A stretch of 8,578 bases of DNA from Deltaproteobacteria bacterium (GTDB lineage: Bacteria; Desulfobacterota; DSM-4660; Desulfatiglandales; Desulfatiglandaceae). The position numbers were made by a program, and so were the translations under genes. The stretch's first letter is position 1; each line of letters opens with the position of its first letter. Below the pieces are notes generated by a model that worked only from the letters and a program-made list of their open reading frames with translations, ran no database searches and was not told the DNA's origin. This document shows positions 1-7,092 of this stretch, piece by piece. The stretch covers positions 1 through 8,578 of the forward strand of contig JABGPV010000222.1 of the NCBI GenBank assembly GCA_018644785.1, read 5' to 3'.

Positions 1-94
1 TTATTTGGGGGGCCTCCTGGGCGTTTCTTCCCGTGAAAGACCGTAGACATTCAGACGAAAGGAACAGAGGATAATGGTTTTAAGGATATCTGTA

Positions 95-118
95 AGCGGT
101 GGCAGGCGGATTACCGCT
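95..118. repeat. Inverted repeat upstream of the STAS promoter
   Basis: AGCGGT (95-100) and its exact reverse complement ACCGCT (113-118) are separated by 12 bases and end 27 bases before the -35 box at 145. The position would suit an activator or repressor site, but 6-base arms can arise by chance and no protein is identified. Confidence 0.25.
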
Positions 119-144
119 GTGGCGTTGAATGTTTTAAAGTATGC

Positions 145-173
145 TTGACATATGGCAAGAATGAAACTTTAAT
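145..173 (+). promoter_or_regulatory. Sigma70-type promoter for the STAS-led gene cluster
   Basis: A perfect -35 hexamer TTGACA (145-150) is followed after exactly 17 bases by TTTAAT (168-173), a five-of-six match to the -10 consensus. Transcription would begin near 180, leaving an unusually long leader of about 200 bases before the STAS start at 381. No better promoter was seen nearer that gene. TATACT at 359-364 has no matching -35 box and would put the transcript start on the start codon. Confidence 0.6.
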
Positions 174-364
174 TGCGCTTAAGATGAGTAACCTAACGAT
201 GGTGAATGTCCCCACATTAAGGAAGGTTGAATCCGGAGACCCATCTGTCAGTATAGGCATTTTTTTCAAGTCCCTTGAGTTCTCCAGTTGCGTGCCGTTT
301 TTGAATCTATCACTGATACGGAAAAATCTTAATCTAAATGTGGAAAGGCCGATTCGTTTATACT

Positions 365-370
365 AAGGAG
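365..370 (+). promoter_or_regulatory. Ribosome binding site of the STAS gene
   Basis: AAGGAG at 365-370 lies 10 bases before ATG 381. Another ATG at 374, only 3 bases from the site, opens a five-codon frame (MDHGI, stop), so 381 is the productive start. Two start codons this close, one of them abortive, could lower initiation on the real gene. Confidence 0.6.
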
Positions 371-380
371 AAAATGGACC

Positions 381-722
381 ATGGAATTTAATACGCGTGA
401 AGAATCGGGAGGAAAGGTCGTGGTGATAGATGCGCCGAATCGTCTGGATGTCGGTGTTGCTGATGCTTTCAAGGTAAGGATCAATGAACTTGTTGATCAG
501 GGGAATTGCCGGGTTGTTATTGACCTCGAGCACACGGAATTCATGGATTCAAGCGGTCTCGGTTCACTGGTGTCGCGTATTGCCGTTACGCGTTCGAAGC
601 AGGGGGATGTTCGCCTGGTGGCCCCCTCACCGTTTGTTGCCAACCTGCTTGAGATAACGCATTTAAATCAAGTCTTCAAATTTTTTGATGATACTGAATC
701 GGCGGTGAAGAGCTTTGAATAA
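381..722 (+). CDS. STAS-domain anti-sigma factor antagonist (SpoIIAA/RsbV-like)
   Basis: This is a 113-residue single-domain cytoplasmic protein, the normal size for SpoIIAA/RsbV antagonists. Family members switch partners by phosphorylation: the unphosphorylated form binds an anti-sigma factor or other serine kinase, and phosphorylation releases it. The key motif FMDSSGLGSL is intact at residues 54-63. By alignment with Bacillus SpoIIAA the phosphorylated serine is S57, the one directly after D56. The fold is supported by NRLDV (20-24) and the hydrophobic strand RVVIDL (44-49). The start at 381 has an AAGGAG ribosome site. It leads the cluster, 43 bases ahead of the sugar phosphorylase. No RsbW-type kinase or PP2C phosphatase lies nearby, so its partner is unknown. 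The family call is secure, the pathway is not. Confidence 0.92.
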   Translation: MEFNTREESGGKVVVIDAPNRLDVGVADAFKVRINELVDQGNCRVVIDLEHTEFMDSSGLGSLVSRIAVTRSKQGDVRLVAPSPFVANLLEITHLNQVFKFFDDTESAVKSFE

Positions 723-732
723 TTCTTTAAAA

Positions 733-751
733 CGGATCATTGTTTGATCCG
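733..751 (+). other. Small hairpin between STAS and phosphorylase genes
   Basis: CGGATCA (733-739) and TGATCCG (745-751) form a perfect 7-base-pair stem with a 5-base loop in the 43-base gap. No U-run follows, so it is not a standard Rho-independent terminator. It sits immediately before the ribosome site of the phosphorylase gene and could act in mRNA stability or as an operator. Confidence 0.4.
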
Positions 752-765
752 GGAAGTGAGAACTG

Positions 766-2640
766 ATGAAGGCTGCCAACCAGCGAGTATCGGAGAAATA
801 TATGCCCGGGCACCATCTCCCGGAACCCGATTATGATCGTCCCATATTCGAGATCCCTGAAGGATTAAGAAACAGTATTCTCGATAAATTGATATTCCTC
901 TACGGTGAAGAAGATGCCGGCGCCTGTTTTGATGAACTGGAGAGGATTATGAAGGTTTATCATGCCCATAAATGCCCGGAGATGATAGAATGGGAGAAAC
1001 AGTTCCATCCCGCCGATCGTTTTACGGAAAAAGATGTTGTCCTCATTACTTATGGGGATATGATCCAGGGCGAGGGCCAACTTCCATTGGAGATATTGGC
1101 CGATTTCTCGGAGAAATATCTGAAGGGCGCTATCAATACACTGCATATTCTCCCCTTTTTCCCTTATTCATCGGACAGAGGGTTTTCGGTTGTGGATTTC
1201 GAAGAAGTAGATCCCAGTCTCGGCACATGGGAAGATATTGAGAATCTTAAACCCAATTCCAAGTTGATGTTTGACGGCGTTTTCAACCATATATCGTCCA
1301 AGAGCCGATGGTTTCAGGAATTCCTGGATGGAAATCCATTATTCCAGGAATTTTTCATCGTTTTTTCAACCAAGGTCGCCATATCGGAAGAGCACTTGAG
1401 CTTGATTGTCCGCCCAAGGACGTCGGATCTGTTGAGCAGATTCAGCACGCTCAATGGCCGGCGTTTGGTTTGGACCACCTTCAGTACGGATCAAATAGAT
1501 CTTAATTTCAAAAGCCATAATGTTTTCCTGAAAATGGTAGAAATACTACTGACCTATGTGCGGAGAGGATCGGACATTGTTCGCCTTGATGCGGTAACCT
1601 ACCTTTGGTCCGAATTGGGAACACGTTGTGTGCATCTTGAACAAACGCATGTGGTCATAAAGCTGTTCAGGGGTATCCTTGATGCGGTTGCCCCTAATGT
1701 CGGGTTGATAACCGAGACCAACGTTCCTCATGAGGAAAACATGCAGTACTTCGGCAACGGCACGGATGAAGCCCAGATGATATACAACTTTGCATTGCCG
1801 CCCCTGGTTTTGCATACCTTCCAGACAGGTTCGTCCGCGCACCTGACAAAATGGGCGGCGAGTTTGCCGGAAATATCTGACACGGCTTCCTATTTTAACA
1901 TACTTGATTCTCATGATGGAATCGGCGTTATGGGGGCGAAGGGCATCCTGGCGGATGACGAGATAGAAATGATGGCCCTCAGAGTCCTGGAGCATGGAGG
2001 GTTTATCTCTTACAAGGACAATGGGGATGGGTCAGTGAGCCCCTATGAATTGAATATTACCTGGTACAGCGCCCTTAATCGGGAGGATTCCCATGAGACT
2101 ACCGGTTTTAAAATCAAACGCTTCCTGGCCACCCGCTCGATTGCTTTGGTTATGATGGGAGTGCCCGGTATCTATTTGCACGGTCTATTCGGTTCCAAAA
2201 ACGATGCGGATGCAGTGCTGGATGATGGACAAACGCGGAGCATCAACAGGAGAACTATTGACAGGGACAGTCTTTACCGAACTCTGAACGATGGAGAAAC
2301 CACGCCATGCAGGGTTCTACGCAGATTTGCGGAAATGATCGAGAAGAGAATAAGAGAGAAAGCTTTTCATCCGAATGCGACTCAACGGGTCTTGGATCTC
2401 TCTGATTCGGTTTTTGCTCTAACTCGAACATCTGTTGATGGAAAGGAGAGCATCCTCTGTATTACAAATGTGACCGCCGAAAAGCTGAAATTGGATCTCG
2501 AAAAAGAGCTTCCGGGGCTTAAGGGCGGGGTGTACCTGGATATCCTTTCCGGTAGATCCATCGGATATTCCGGTGCAACGCTTTCGTTGGAATTGCAACC
2601 TTACGATGTGATTTGGCTCAGATGCGGAGAAAATAGTTAG
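766..2640 (+). CDS. GH13 subfamily 18 sugar phosphorylase (sucrose / glucosylglycerate phosphorylase family)
   Basis: This 624-residue protein belongs to the alpha-amylase clan branch that uses phosphate to split an alpha-glucoside, giving glucose 1-phosphate and an acceptor. All three catalytic residues are visible by motif: nucleophile D275 in RLDAVTYLW, acid/base E317 in ITETNVPH, and transition-state stabiliser D384 in LDSHDGIGV. Conserved region I is DGVFNHIS, and the subfamily signature RPRTSDLL is present. The C-terminal part has FGSKND, SINRR and TLNDGE, as I recall from E. coli YcjM, a glucosylglycerate phosphorylase. That branch is therefore my favoured guess over true sucrose phosphorylase; the substrate is not proven. 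There is no signal peptide, so it is cytoplasmic. A GGGAAGTGAG ribosome site favours ATG 766 over ATG 802. No sugar transporter or glucosylglycerate synthase gene is adjacent. Confidence 0.9.
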   Translation: MKAANQRVSEKYMPGHHLPEPDYDRPIFEIPEGLRNSILDKLIFLYGEEDAGACFDELERIMKVYHAHKCPEMIEWEKQFHPADRFTEKDVVLITYGDMIQGEGQLPLEILADFSEKYLKGAINTLHILPFFPYSSDRGFSVVDFEEVDPSLGTWEDIENLKPNSKLMFDGVFNHISSKSRWFQEFLDGNPLFQEFFIVFSTKVAISEEHLSLIVRPRTSDLLSRFSTLNGRRLVWTTFSTDQIDLNFKSHNVFLKMVEILLTYVRRGSDIVRLDAVTYLWSELGTRCVHLEQTHVVIKLFRGILDAVAPNVGLITETNVPHEENMQYFGNGTDEAQMIYNFALPPLVLHTFQTGSSAHLTKWAASLPEISDTASYFNILDSHDGIGVMGAKGILADDEIEMMALRVLEHGGFISYKDNGDGSVSPYELNITWYSALNREDSHETTGFKIKRFLATRSIALVMMGVPGIYLHGLFGSKNDADAVLDDGQTRSINRRTIDRDSLYRTLNDGETTPCRVLRRFAEMIEKRIREKAFHPNATQRVLDLSDSVFALTRTSVDGKESILCITNVTAEKLKLDLEKELPGLKGGVYLDILSGRSIGYSGATLSLELQPYDVIWLRCGENS

Positions 2641-2756
2641 CCTTACCCGTATTCTGAAATACATTTGATGAGTGGCTGGAAAAGGTTAAACGATGAAAAC
2701 CGAATGGCTATTGAACAATGATGGAAAGCCATGAAGGAAAGCCGGAGGAGGACATC
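2641..2756 (+). promoter_or_regulatory. Phosphorylase-FIST spacer with strong Shine-Dalgarno site
   Basis: GGAGGAG at 2744-2750 lies 6 bases before ATG 2757 and fixes the start of the FIST gene. An in-frame ATG at 2718 has no comparable site. Two tiny frames lie in the gap: 17 codons at 2668-2721, whose TGA overlaps ATG 2718, and 13 codons at 2693-2734 behind an AAAGG. Neither resembles a known leader peptide. I see no terminator and no convincing promoter, so read-through from the phosphorylase gene is likely. Confidence 0.55.
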
Positions 2757-3881
2757 ATGTACATCTGCACCCTGGATTCAGAGGAAATTGTTTCGGCCGT
2801 CAAAAAGATGGAGATGAAGGAAGGTGACGTCGCCGCCATTTTTCTGGGAGAAAAAAACAGGCTGGATGTGGCGAGGCTCATATCAGGCCTCAACAGGGAG
2901 GGGATCGATTTTATCGGAGGAATCTTCCCAGGCATTATCCATGGCGACAAGAGATATGAGGAAGGGGCTGTTTTGATGACCATGCCGGTTTTGAAGAAGC
3001 CTTTCCTCATCCGGGGGCTCAATGCCGAAACGATCGAACTTCCTGATTTCGGGGAATTGATCGCTGAGGATTTGTCCCTCCAGTATACAGCCATGATCCT
3101 GGTGGACGGTTTGACTTCAAATATTGCACTTTTTCTTGCGGAGATGTTCAACCAGCTCGGAAATTCCGTTCATTATTTTGGAGGAGGGGGGGGATCGCTG
3201 AGTTTGCAGCAGGAACCTTGCCTTTTTTGCCCGGAGGGGTTTTTTCAGGATGCAGCCATCGTTTCGTTTGTCAAATTGGAGAGCAACCTTGGCGTGCGAC
3301 ATGGCTGGGAAGAGATCATGGGGCCTGTTGTGGCAACCAGAACGCGAAAAAACATGATCGTAGAGCTGAACTGGGAGAACGCATTTGATGTTTACCGGAA
3401 AACCGTAGAAGCCGACTCGGGCAAGAAATTGACGACTGAAAACTTCTTCGACTTGGCGAAAGGCTACCCTTTCGGGATCATCAAGGAAGGGCAAGAACAT
3501 ATTGTTCGGGACCCCATTGCCGTGAATGAAAAGGGCGAACTCATTTGCGTGGGTGAGGTGCCCGAAAATACCGCATTGTGTATCCTGAAAGGAAACAAAA
3601 ACTCTTTGATCCGGGCTGCCGGCCAGGCGGCTGACGATTGTTTGGGCAGTCAAAAGGGAAGGATACGCTTGAGCCTTATTGCGGACTGTATATCGAGGGT
3701 AATTTTCCTGGAAAACAACTTTTCAGAAGAATTGGAAGCGGTAAACAAGAGAATCCAGTCAGCAGATAAGAATCAGTCGCCGTTGGGAGTACTCACGCTT
3801 GGTGAGATTGCTTCCTACGGGGAGGGGTTTCTGGAGTTTTTCAACAAGACCATCGTTGTGGGGACCTTTTATGAAGGATAG
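2757..3881 (+). CDS. FIST-domain (FIST_N plus FIST_C) signal-input protein
   Basis: This 374-residue protein has both halves of the FIST module, a sensory domain predicted to bind small ligands and found next to, or fused to, histidine kinases and chemoreceptors. FIST_N covers about residues 10-195 and includes the glycine-rich HYFGGGGGSLSL stretch (G142-G146). FIST_C covers about 205-350 and includes NAFDVYRKTVE, KGYPFGI and RDPIAVNEKGEL. No transmembrane segment or signal peptide is evident, so it should be cytoplasmic. The ATG at 2757 is chosen because GGAGGAG precedes it; a start at 2718 would add 13 residues. Its last 11 bases contain the start of the kinase gene, which implies translational coupling and a shared pathway. 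The glycine stretch is encoded over a run of eight G bases. The ligand is unknown. Confidence 0.85.
   Translation: MYICTLDSEEIVSAVKKMEMKEGDVAAIFLGEKNRLDVARLISGLNREGIDFIGGIFPGIIHGDKRYEEGAVLMTMPVLKKPFLIRGLNAETIELPDFGELIAEDLSLQYTAMILVDGLTSNIALFLAEMFNQLGNSVHYFGGGGGSLSLQQEPCLFCPEGFFQDAAIVSFVKLESNLGVRHGWEEIMGPVVATRTRKNMIVELNWENAFDVYRKTVEADSGKKLTTENFFDLAKGYPFGIIKEGQEHIVRDPIAVNEKGELICVGEVPENTALCILKGNKNSLIRAAGQAADDCLGSQKGRIRLSLIADCISRVIFLENNFSEELEAVNKRIQSADKNQSPLGVLTLGEIASYGEGFLEFFNKTIVVGTFYEG
3186..3193 (+). repeat. G8 homopolymer inside the FIST gene
   Basis: Eight consecutive G bases lie in the codons for the Gly-rich loop (residues 144-146). Slippage here would frameshift the FIST protein in its first domain. 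Runs of this length are candidate contingency loci, but glycine coding alone may explain it. Confidence 0.5.
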
Positions 3882-6777
3882 GAGAACCTTCGGTAAGATA
3901 ACCTCAGACATATCTATCCTGTATGAACTATCCTTGACCATCGGGCAGTCTCTGGATCTGAGGACAAACTGCGAATGCTTCCTGAAGACTCTAATGGCCC
4001 GGAAGAACCTGGGGTATGCTGCCGTATGGATCGGGGAGGAATACCTGCCACGTTTTGATGAACTCGATGTTTCGAGGCGCGGGAATCATGCGGCTCTGGT
4101 GTATGGAAATCCCAGGTTCCGGGTCAGGGAAACAAGACTCCCTTTGCATCACCCCCTTTTTGCGGCTCTTGCGGAGAAAGAGGTTTTTTCCGTCTCTTCC
4201 ACAGAACAGCGATTCCAGGATTTTGTAACGGAGAAAGGAACAAACAAGGGGGCTTACGCAATTTTCAAAATGGGTCATCTGGGCGTTTTGAAGTTGTACT
4301 CAATGATGGGTGAAGCGCCTTTTCTCGCTTCGGAAATAAACCAACTCAGGAATGTGGTATCCAAATTCACCGTTTCGATTCAGGCCTGCCTTTCCCACGA
4401 AAAGGCCATCGCCGAAGTGGAGGCTCGTAAACGGGCGGAAGCGGTGCTGAAAAGGCGGACCCACGAACTTGGCGAGCGTGTCAAGGAGCTTAATTGTCTC
4501 TACGGTATTTCTCATCTTATGGAAAAACCGGGAATTTCATTGGGGGAAATCCTCCAGGAGACTGTCGATTTGATACCGCCTTCATGGCAATACCCGGAAA
4601 TTACCTGCGCACGGATTGTCTTGAATGGTCGGGAATGGCAGTCTCCCGGCTTCAAAAAAACCGCCTGGTCACAAGCCGGCGATATTTCAGTGCACATGGA
4701 ACGACTTGGATATGTGCAGGTGTGCTATTTGGAAGAGAAACCGGATATTGACGAGGGGCCTTTTCTTAGAGAGGAAAGACATTTGATCGATGTCATCGCG
4801 GAACGTTTGGGGACGATGGTAGAGCAAAAACGGGTGGACGAGGCATTGAGGAACAGCGAGGAGCGAATCCGGGGCCTTGTGAGTACAGCCGTTGACGGGA
4901 TCATCACGGCAGACGAAAGAGGGACTATCAGGTCATTCAACCCGGCCGCTGAAAAGATGTTCGGGTATTTGGAGGAGGAAGTTAACGGGCGGAACCTCAG
5001 TATCCTGATGCCCTCTCCCCACAGGGGTTTGCATGATACCTATATCGCGAACTACCTGAGGATGGGGAAACGAAAGGTGATCGGTAAAAAACATGAGGTC
5101 ACGGCCCAACGCAAGGATGGAACGAATTTTCCCATAGATTTGGCCATCAGTGAGATACGCCTCGCCAAACAGTTTATGTTCACGGGAATCGTCCGTGACA
5201 GCACTGAACGAAAGCTGGCGGAGCAGGCGCTGCTGGAGGCCAAGGAAATGGCCGAGAGGGCCAATAGAGCCAAGAGCGAGTTCCTGGCCAATATGAGCCA
5301 TGAAATCCGCACCCCCATGAACAGCATCATGGGCTTTACGCAATTGCTCCTTGACGAGGCGCTTTCGGACCGTCAGCAGCGGAAAGCCCTGGAGACCGTT
5401 TCGGGAAGCGCTGAGCGGTTGATGATCCTGATCGATCAGATCCTGGATCTGTCCAAGATTGAGGCAGACAGTATCGTGTTGGATGAGGTCCCGTTCACCC
5501 TGGATTCTCTTGTGTCTGAAACCATCGACATGGTTCGGCCGAACGTGGAAGGAAGACCCGTGGAGATCCGCAGCGATCTGAAGGGGGTGCCACAATGGGT
5601 CGTCGGGGACCCCATGCGTGCGAGGCAGGTAATTCTGAACCTCCTGTCGAACGCGATCAAATTCACAAGAGAAGGCGAAATCTTCATCGTGGCAAAGACA
5701 CTTGAGGAGACCGAGGAAAAGGTTTTGGCGGAGGTATCGGTCAGTGACACCGGTATTGGCATTCCGGACGATAAACTCGACGCCGTTTTTGAGGTTTTTA
5801 CACAGGCCGATGGGTCTACCACAAGGGAGTTCGGCGGAACAGGTCTCGGTTTGACCATCTCTCAGCGGCTCGCAGGTATGATGGGCGGGGAGATCAGGGT
5901 TGAAAGCCGGGAGGGCAAAGGCTCTACGTTCCGTTTTAGCCTTTGGCTGAAAAAAGGGCCGGCCGCGGCGGATACGGACCGAAAACCGGTTGGTCCGGGG
6001 GGGGCATCCGAGGAGCAGGCAGCAACACGCCCATTGGAAATCCTGCTCGTTGAGGACGACCTTGCGAATCAGAAGATGGTTATGCTCATGCTCCAGAAGA
6101 TGGGCCACACGGTGGCGCTTGCCCGAGATGGGGTCGAGGCGGTGGAGATGGCCCGGGGCCGGGCGTATGATATTGTCTTCATGGATATTCAAATGCCTAA
6201 CATGGGCGGATTGGAGGCGACCCGGGAGCTGCGCCGGGTCGGAGTCAAAACACCCATTGTCGCCATGACGGCCAGTGCCATGAAGGGGGACCGGGAGCGC
6301 TTTCTTAAGGCCGGGATGGATGACTACATTGCCAAGCCCATCAGGCGGAATATGGTACGCGATACCCTCAACCGGTATGCCGCTCTTAAACCTGAAGCGG
6401 AGATTCCGGGTCCGCACCACACGCCCCTTCCGTCCATGGAAATTATTACGGAAGATCTGGGCCTGAATCAGGAGCAGTATCGGGAGATCCTTAAGGGGTT
6501 TATTGAAGACAAGCGGAAAGACATGGAAGACCTTGGAAGCGCCCTGCCACAAGGAGACACGGCCATGATTTCCCGGTTGACGCACAAGATAAAGGGGAGC
6601 GCCCTCAATCTGCGGCTTGATTCCCTGGCCCGGCCGGCCGCCAACATGGAAAATGCTGCAAAGAAGGGTGATTTGTCTGGAGTTTCGAGCGATTGGTATG
6701 CCCTGAGCCGGGGATTTGAGGCCCTTGATCGAAAGCTTGTACCTCAGAAACCAGGGCCAAAAAAGAGCGACAAGTAA
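3871..6777 (+). CDS. Hybrid sensor histidine kinase, GAF-GAF-PAS-HisKA-HATPase-REC-Hpt
   Basis: This 968-residue protein has no visible membrane segments. In order: a GAF-like domain (about 12-165); a charged coiled coil (166-205); a second GAF-like domain (205-320); a PAS domain (328-450); HisKA with SHEIRTPMN and phospho-acceptor H477; HATPase with NLLSNAIKF (N594), DTGIGIP (D626) and GGTGLGL; a REC domain with E728/D729/D730, phospho-acceptor D772 in MDIQMP, T800 and K822; and a C-terminal Hpt with H905 in THKIKGSA. All phosphorelay residues are present, so a path H477 to D772 to H905 to an unseen response regulator is expected. The PAS domain resembles oxygen sensor FixL, with H388 at the heme-ligand position. 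ATG 3871, behind GTGGGGA, overlaps the FIST gene by 11 bases; the open frame upstream to 3799 is FIST coding in another frame. A G8 run lies in the HATPase-REC linker. Confidence 0.93.
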   Translation: MKDRRTFGKITSDISILYELSLTIGQSLDLRTNCECFLKTLMARKNLGYAAVWIGEEYLPRFDELDVSRRGNHAALVYGNPRFRVRETRLPLHHPLFAALAEKEVFSVSSTEQRFQDFVTEKGTNKGAYAIFKMGHLGVLKLYSMMGEAPFLASEINQLRNVVSKFTVSIQACLSHEKAIAEVEARKRAEAVLKRRTHELGERVKELNCLYGISHLMEKPGISLGEILQETVDLIPPSWQYPEITCARIVLNGREWQSPGFKKTAWSQAGDISVHMERLGYVQVCYLEEKPDIDEGPFLREERHLIDVIAERLGTMVEQKRVDEALRNSEERIRGLVSTAVDGIITADERGTIRSFNPAAEKMFGYLEEEVNGRNLSILMPSPHRGLHDTYIANYLRMGKRKVIGKKHEVTAQRKDGTNFPIDLAISEIRLAKQFMFTGIVRDSTERKLAEQALLEAKEMAERANRAKSEFLANMSHEIRTPMNSIMGFTQLLLDEALSDRQQRKALETVSGSAERLMILIDQILDLSKIEADSIVLDEVPFTLDSLVSETIDMVRPNVEGRPVEIRSDLKGVPQWVVGDPMRARQVILNLLSNAIKFTREGEIFIVAKTLEETEEKVLAEVSVSDTGIGIPDDKLDAVFEVFTQADGSTTREFGGTGLGLTISQRLAGMMGGEIRVESREGKGSTFRFSLWLKKGPAAADTDRKPVGPGGASEEQAATRPLEILLVEDDLANQKMVMLMLQKMGHTVALARDGVEAVEMARGRAYDIVFMDIQMPNMGGLEATRELRRVGVKTPIVAMTASAMKGDRERFLKAGMDDYIAKPIRRNMVRDTLNRYAALKPEAEIPGPHHTPLPSMEIITEDLGLNQEQYREILKGFIEDKRKDMEDLGSALPQGDTAMISRLTHKIKGSALNLRLDSLARPAANMENAAKKGDLSGVSSDWYALSRGFEALDRKLVPQKPGPKKSDK
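5997..6004 (+). repeat. G8 homopolymer in the kinase linker
   Basis: Eight consecutive G bases fall in the Pro/Gly/Ala-rich linker between HATPase and REC (around residues 709-712). A slip would leave the kinase core intact and remove REC and Hpt. In one alternative frame translation stays open to 6268. Confidence 0.5.
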
Positions 6778-6801
6778 GATGCTCCCGGAATTGAAGGATT
6801 A

Positions 6802-7092
6802 CTACCTTGCCCCAACCCGCCCATGGCCATGCAATGTGTGAAGTGTAATTTCCGGGGGGCTGAAAAACCGGACAGGCAGTCCGGATGAACCGGTTCCCCT
6901 GGAAGTGTATCCCGCCATGTTTCGGTATAGCCATGACCCGCTGACAAACTTCCTGGGGCATTTGGCATTGGTGATAATGGGGATGTTCCCGGGCAAACAG
7001 ATTTGCCCCCCATGGGTGTGGCCGCTCAGGTAGTATTGTACGCCTGCCCGTAAAGATCGAAAGTCCTGCTGTTCCGGGCAGTGAAGCCATGC
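6802..7092 (-). pseudogene. Metallophosphoesterase remnant (C-terminal part)
   Basis: Reading from 7092 down to a TAG at 6802-6804 gives about 96 residues that carry the calcineurin-type metallophosphoesterase motif GHTHGGQ (7003-7023), preceded by GVQYYLS. The rest is family-like: ICLPGNIPIITNA, GYTSRGTGSSGLPVRF and PPEITLHTL, a typical end for YkuE-like phosphoesterases. The N-terminal metal-binding motifs (DxH, GDxxD, GNHE) are absent, there is no plausible start, and a stop (TGA, 7093-7095) precedes the frame. It is a 5'-truncated relic. Homology seems to end near 7045, where the opposite strand begins to encode a kinase fragment, so the residues before GVQYYLS are probably not original. 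Confidence 0.7.

Larger units (their letters stand above)
1..380. other. Upstream non-coding region and leader of the STAS gene
   Basis: No reading frame here looks like a real protein. The longest plus-strand frame (145-366) needs a TTG start that lies inside the -35 box of the promoter at 145-173, and its translation resembles nothing I know. A frame from base 3 closes at 72-74 (TAA) and overlaps an ATG at 74 that opens a 24-codon frame ending at 148. Bases 3-74 could be the tail of an upstream gene, but this is weak. An inverted repeat (AGCGGT at 95-100, ACCGCT at 113-118) lies just upstream of the promoter. From about 180 to 380 I see only a leader with no recognised riboswitch. Confidence 0.5.

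Noticed and set aside
145..366. A 73-codon plus-strand frame before the STAS gene
   Set aside because: It starts at a TTG inside the promoter's -35 box, has no ribosome site and no recognisable sequence.
3117..3653. 178-codon minus-strand frame
   Set aside because: Shadow of the FIST gene, whose plus-strand frame carries clear FIST_N and FIST_C features.
3799..3870. Upstream extension of the kinase to ATG 3799
   Set aside because: These 24 codons are FIST coding read in another frame and give a non-family N-terminus; ATG 3871 has its own ribosome site.
4933..6585. A 550-codon open frame on the minus strand
   Set aside because: It is the antisense of the kinase gene, whose plus-strand translation has every expected kinase, receiver and Hpt motif. 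The minus translation resembles no family.
6868..6884. Hairpin CCGGAC-N5-GTCCGG downstream of the kinase as a terminator
   Set aside because: No U-run follows on either side, and the bases are part of the metallophosphoesterase relic coding sequence.
6823..6888. Short frame MAMQCVKCNFRGAEKP, like a CxxC zinc-ribbon start
   Set aside because: It is antisense to well-matched metallophosphoesterase coding, has no second CxxC and stops after about 21 codons.
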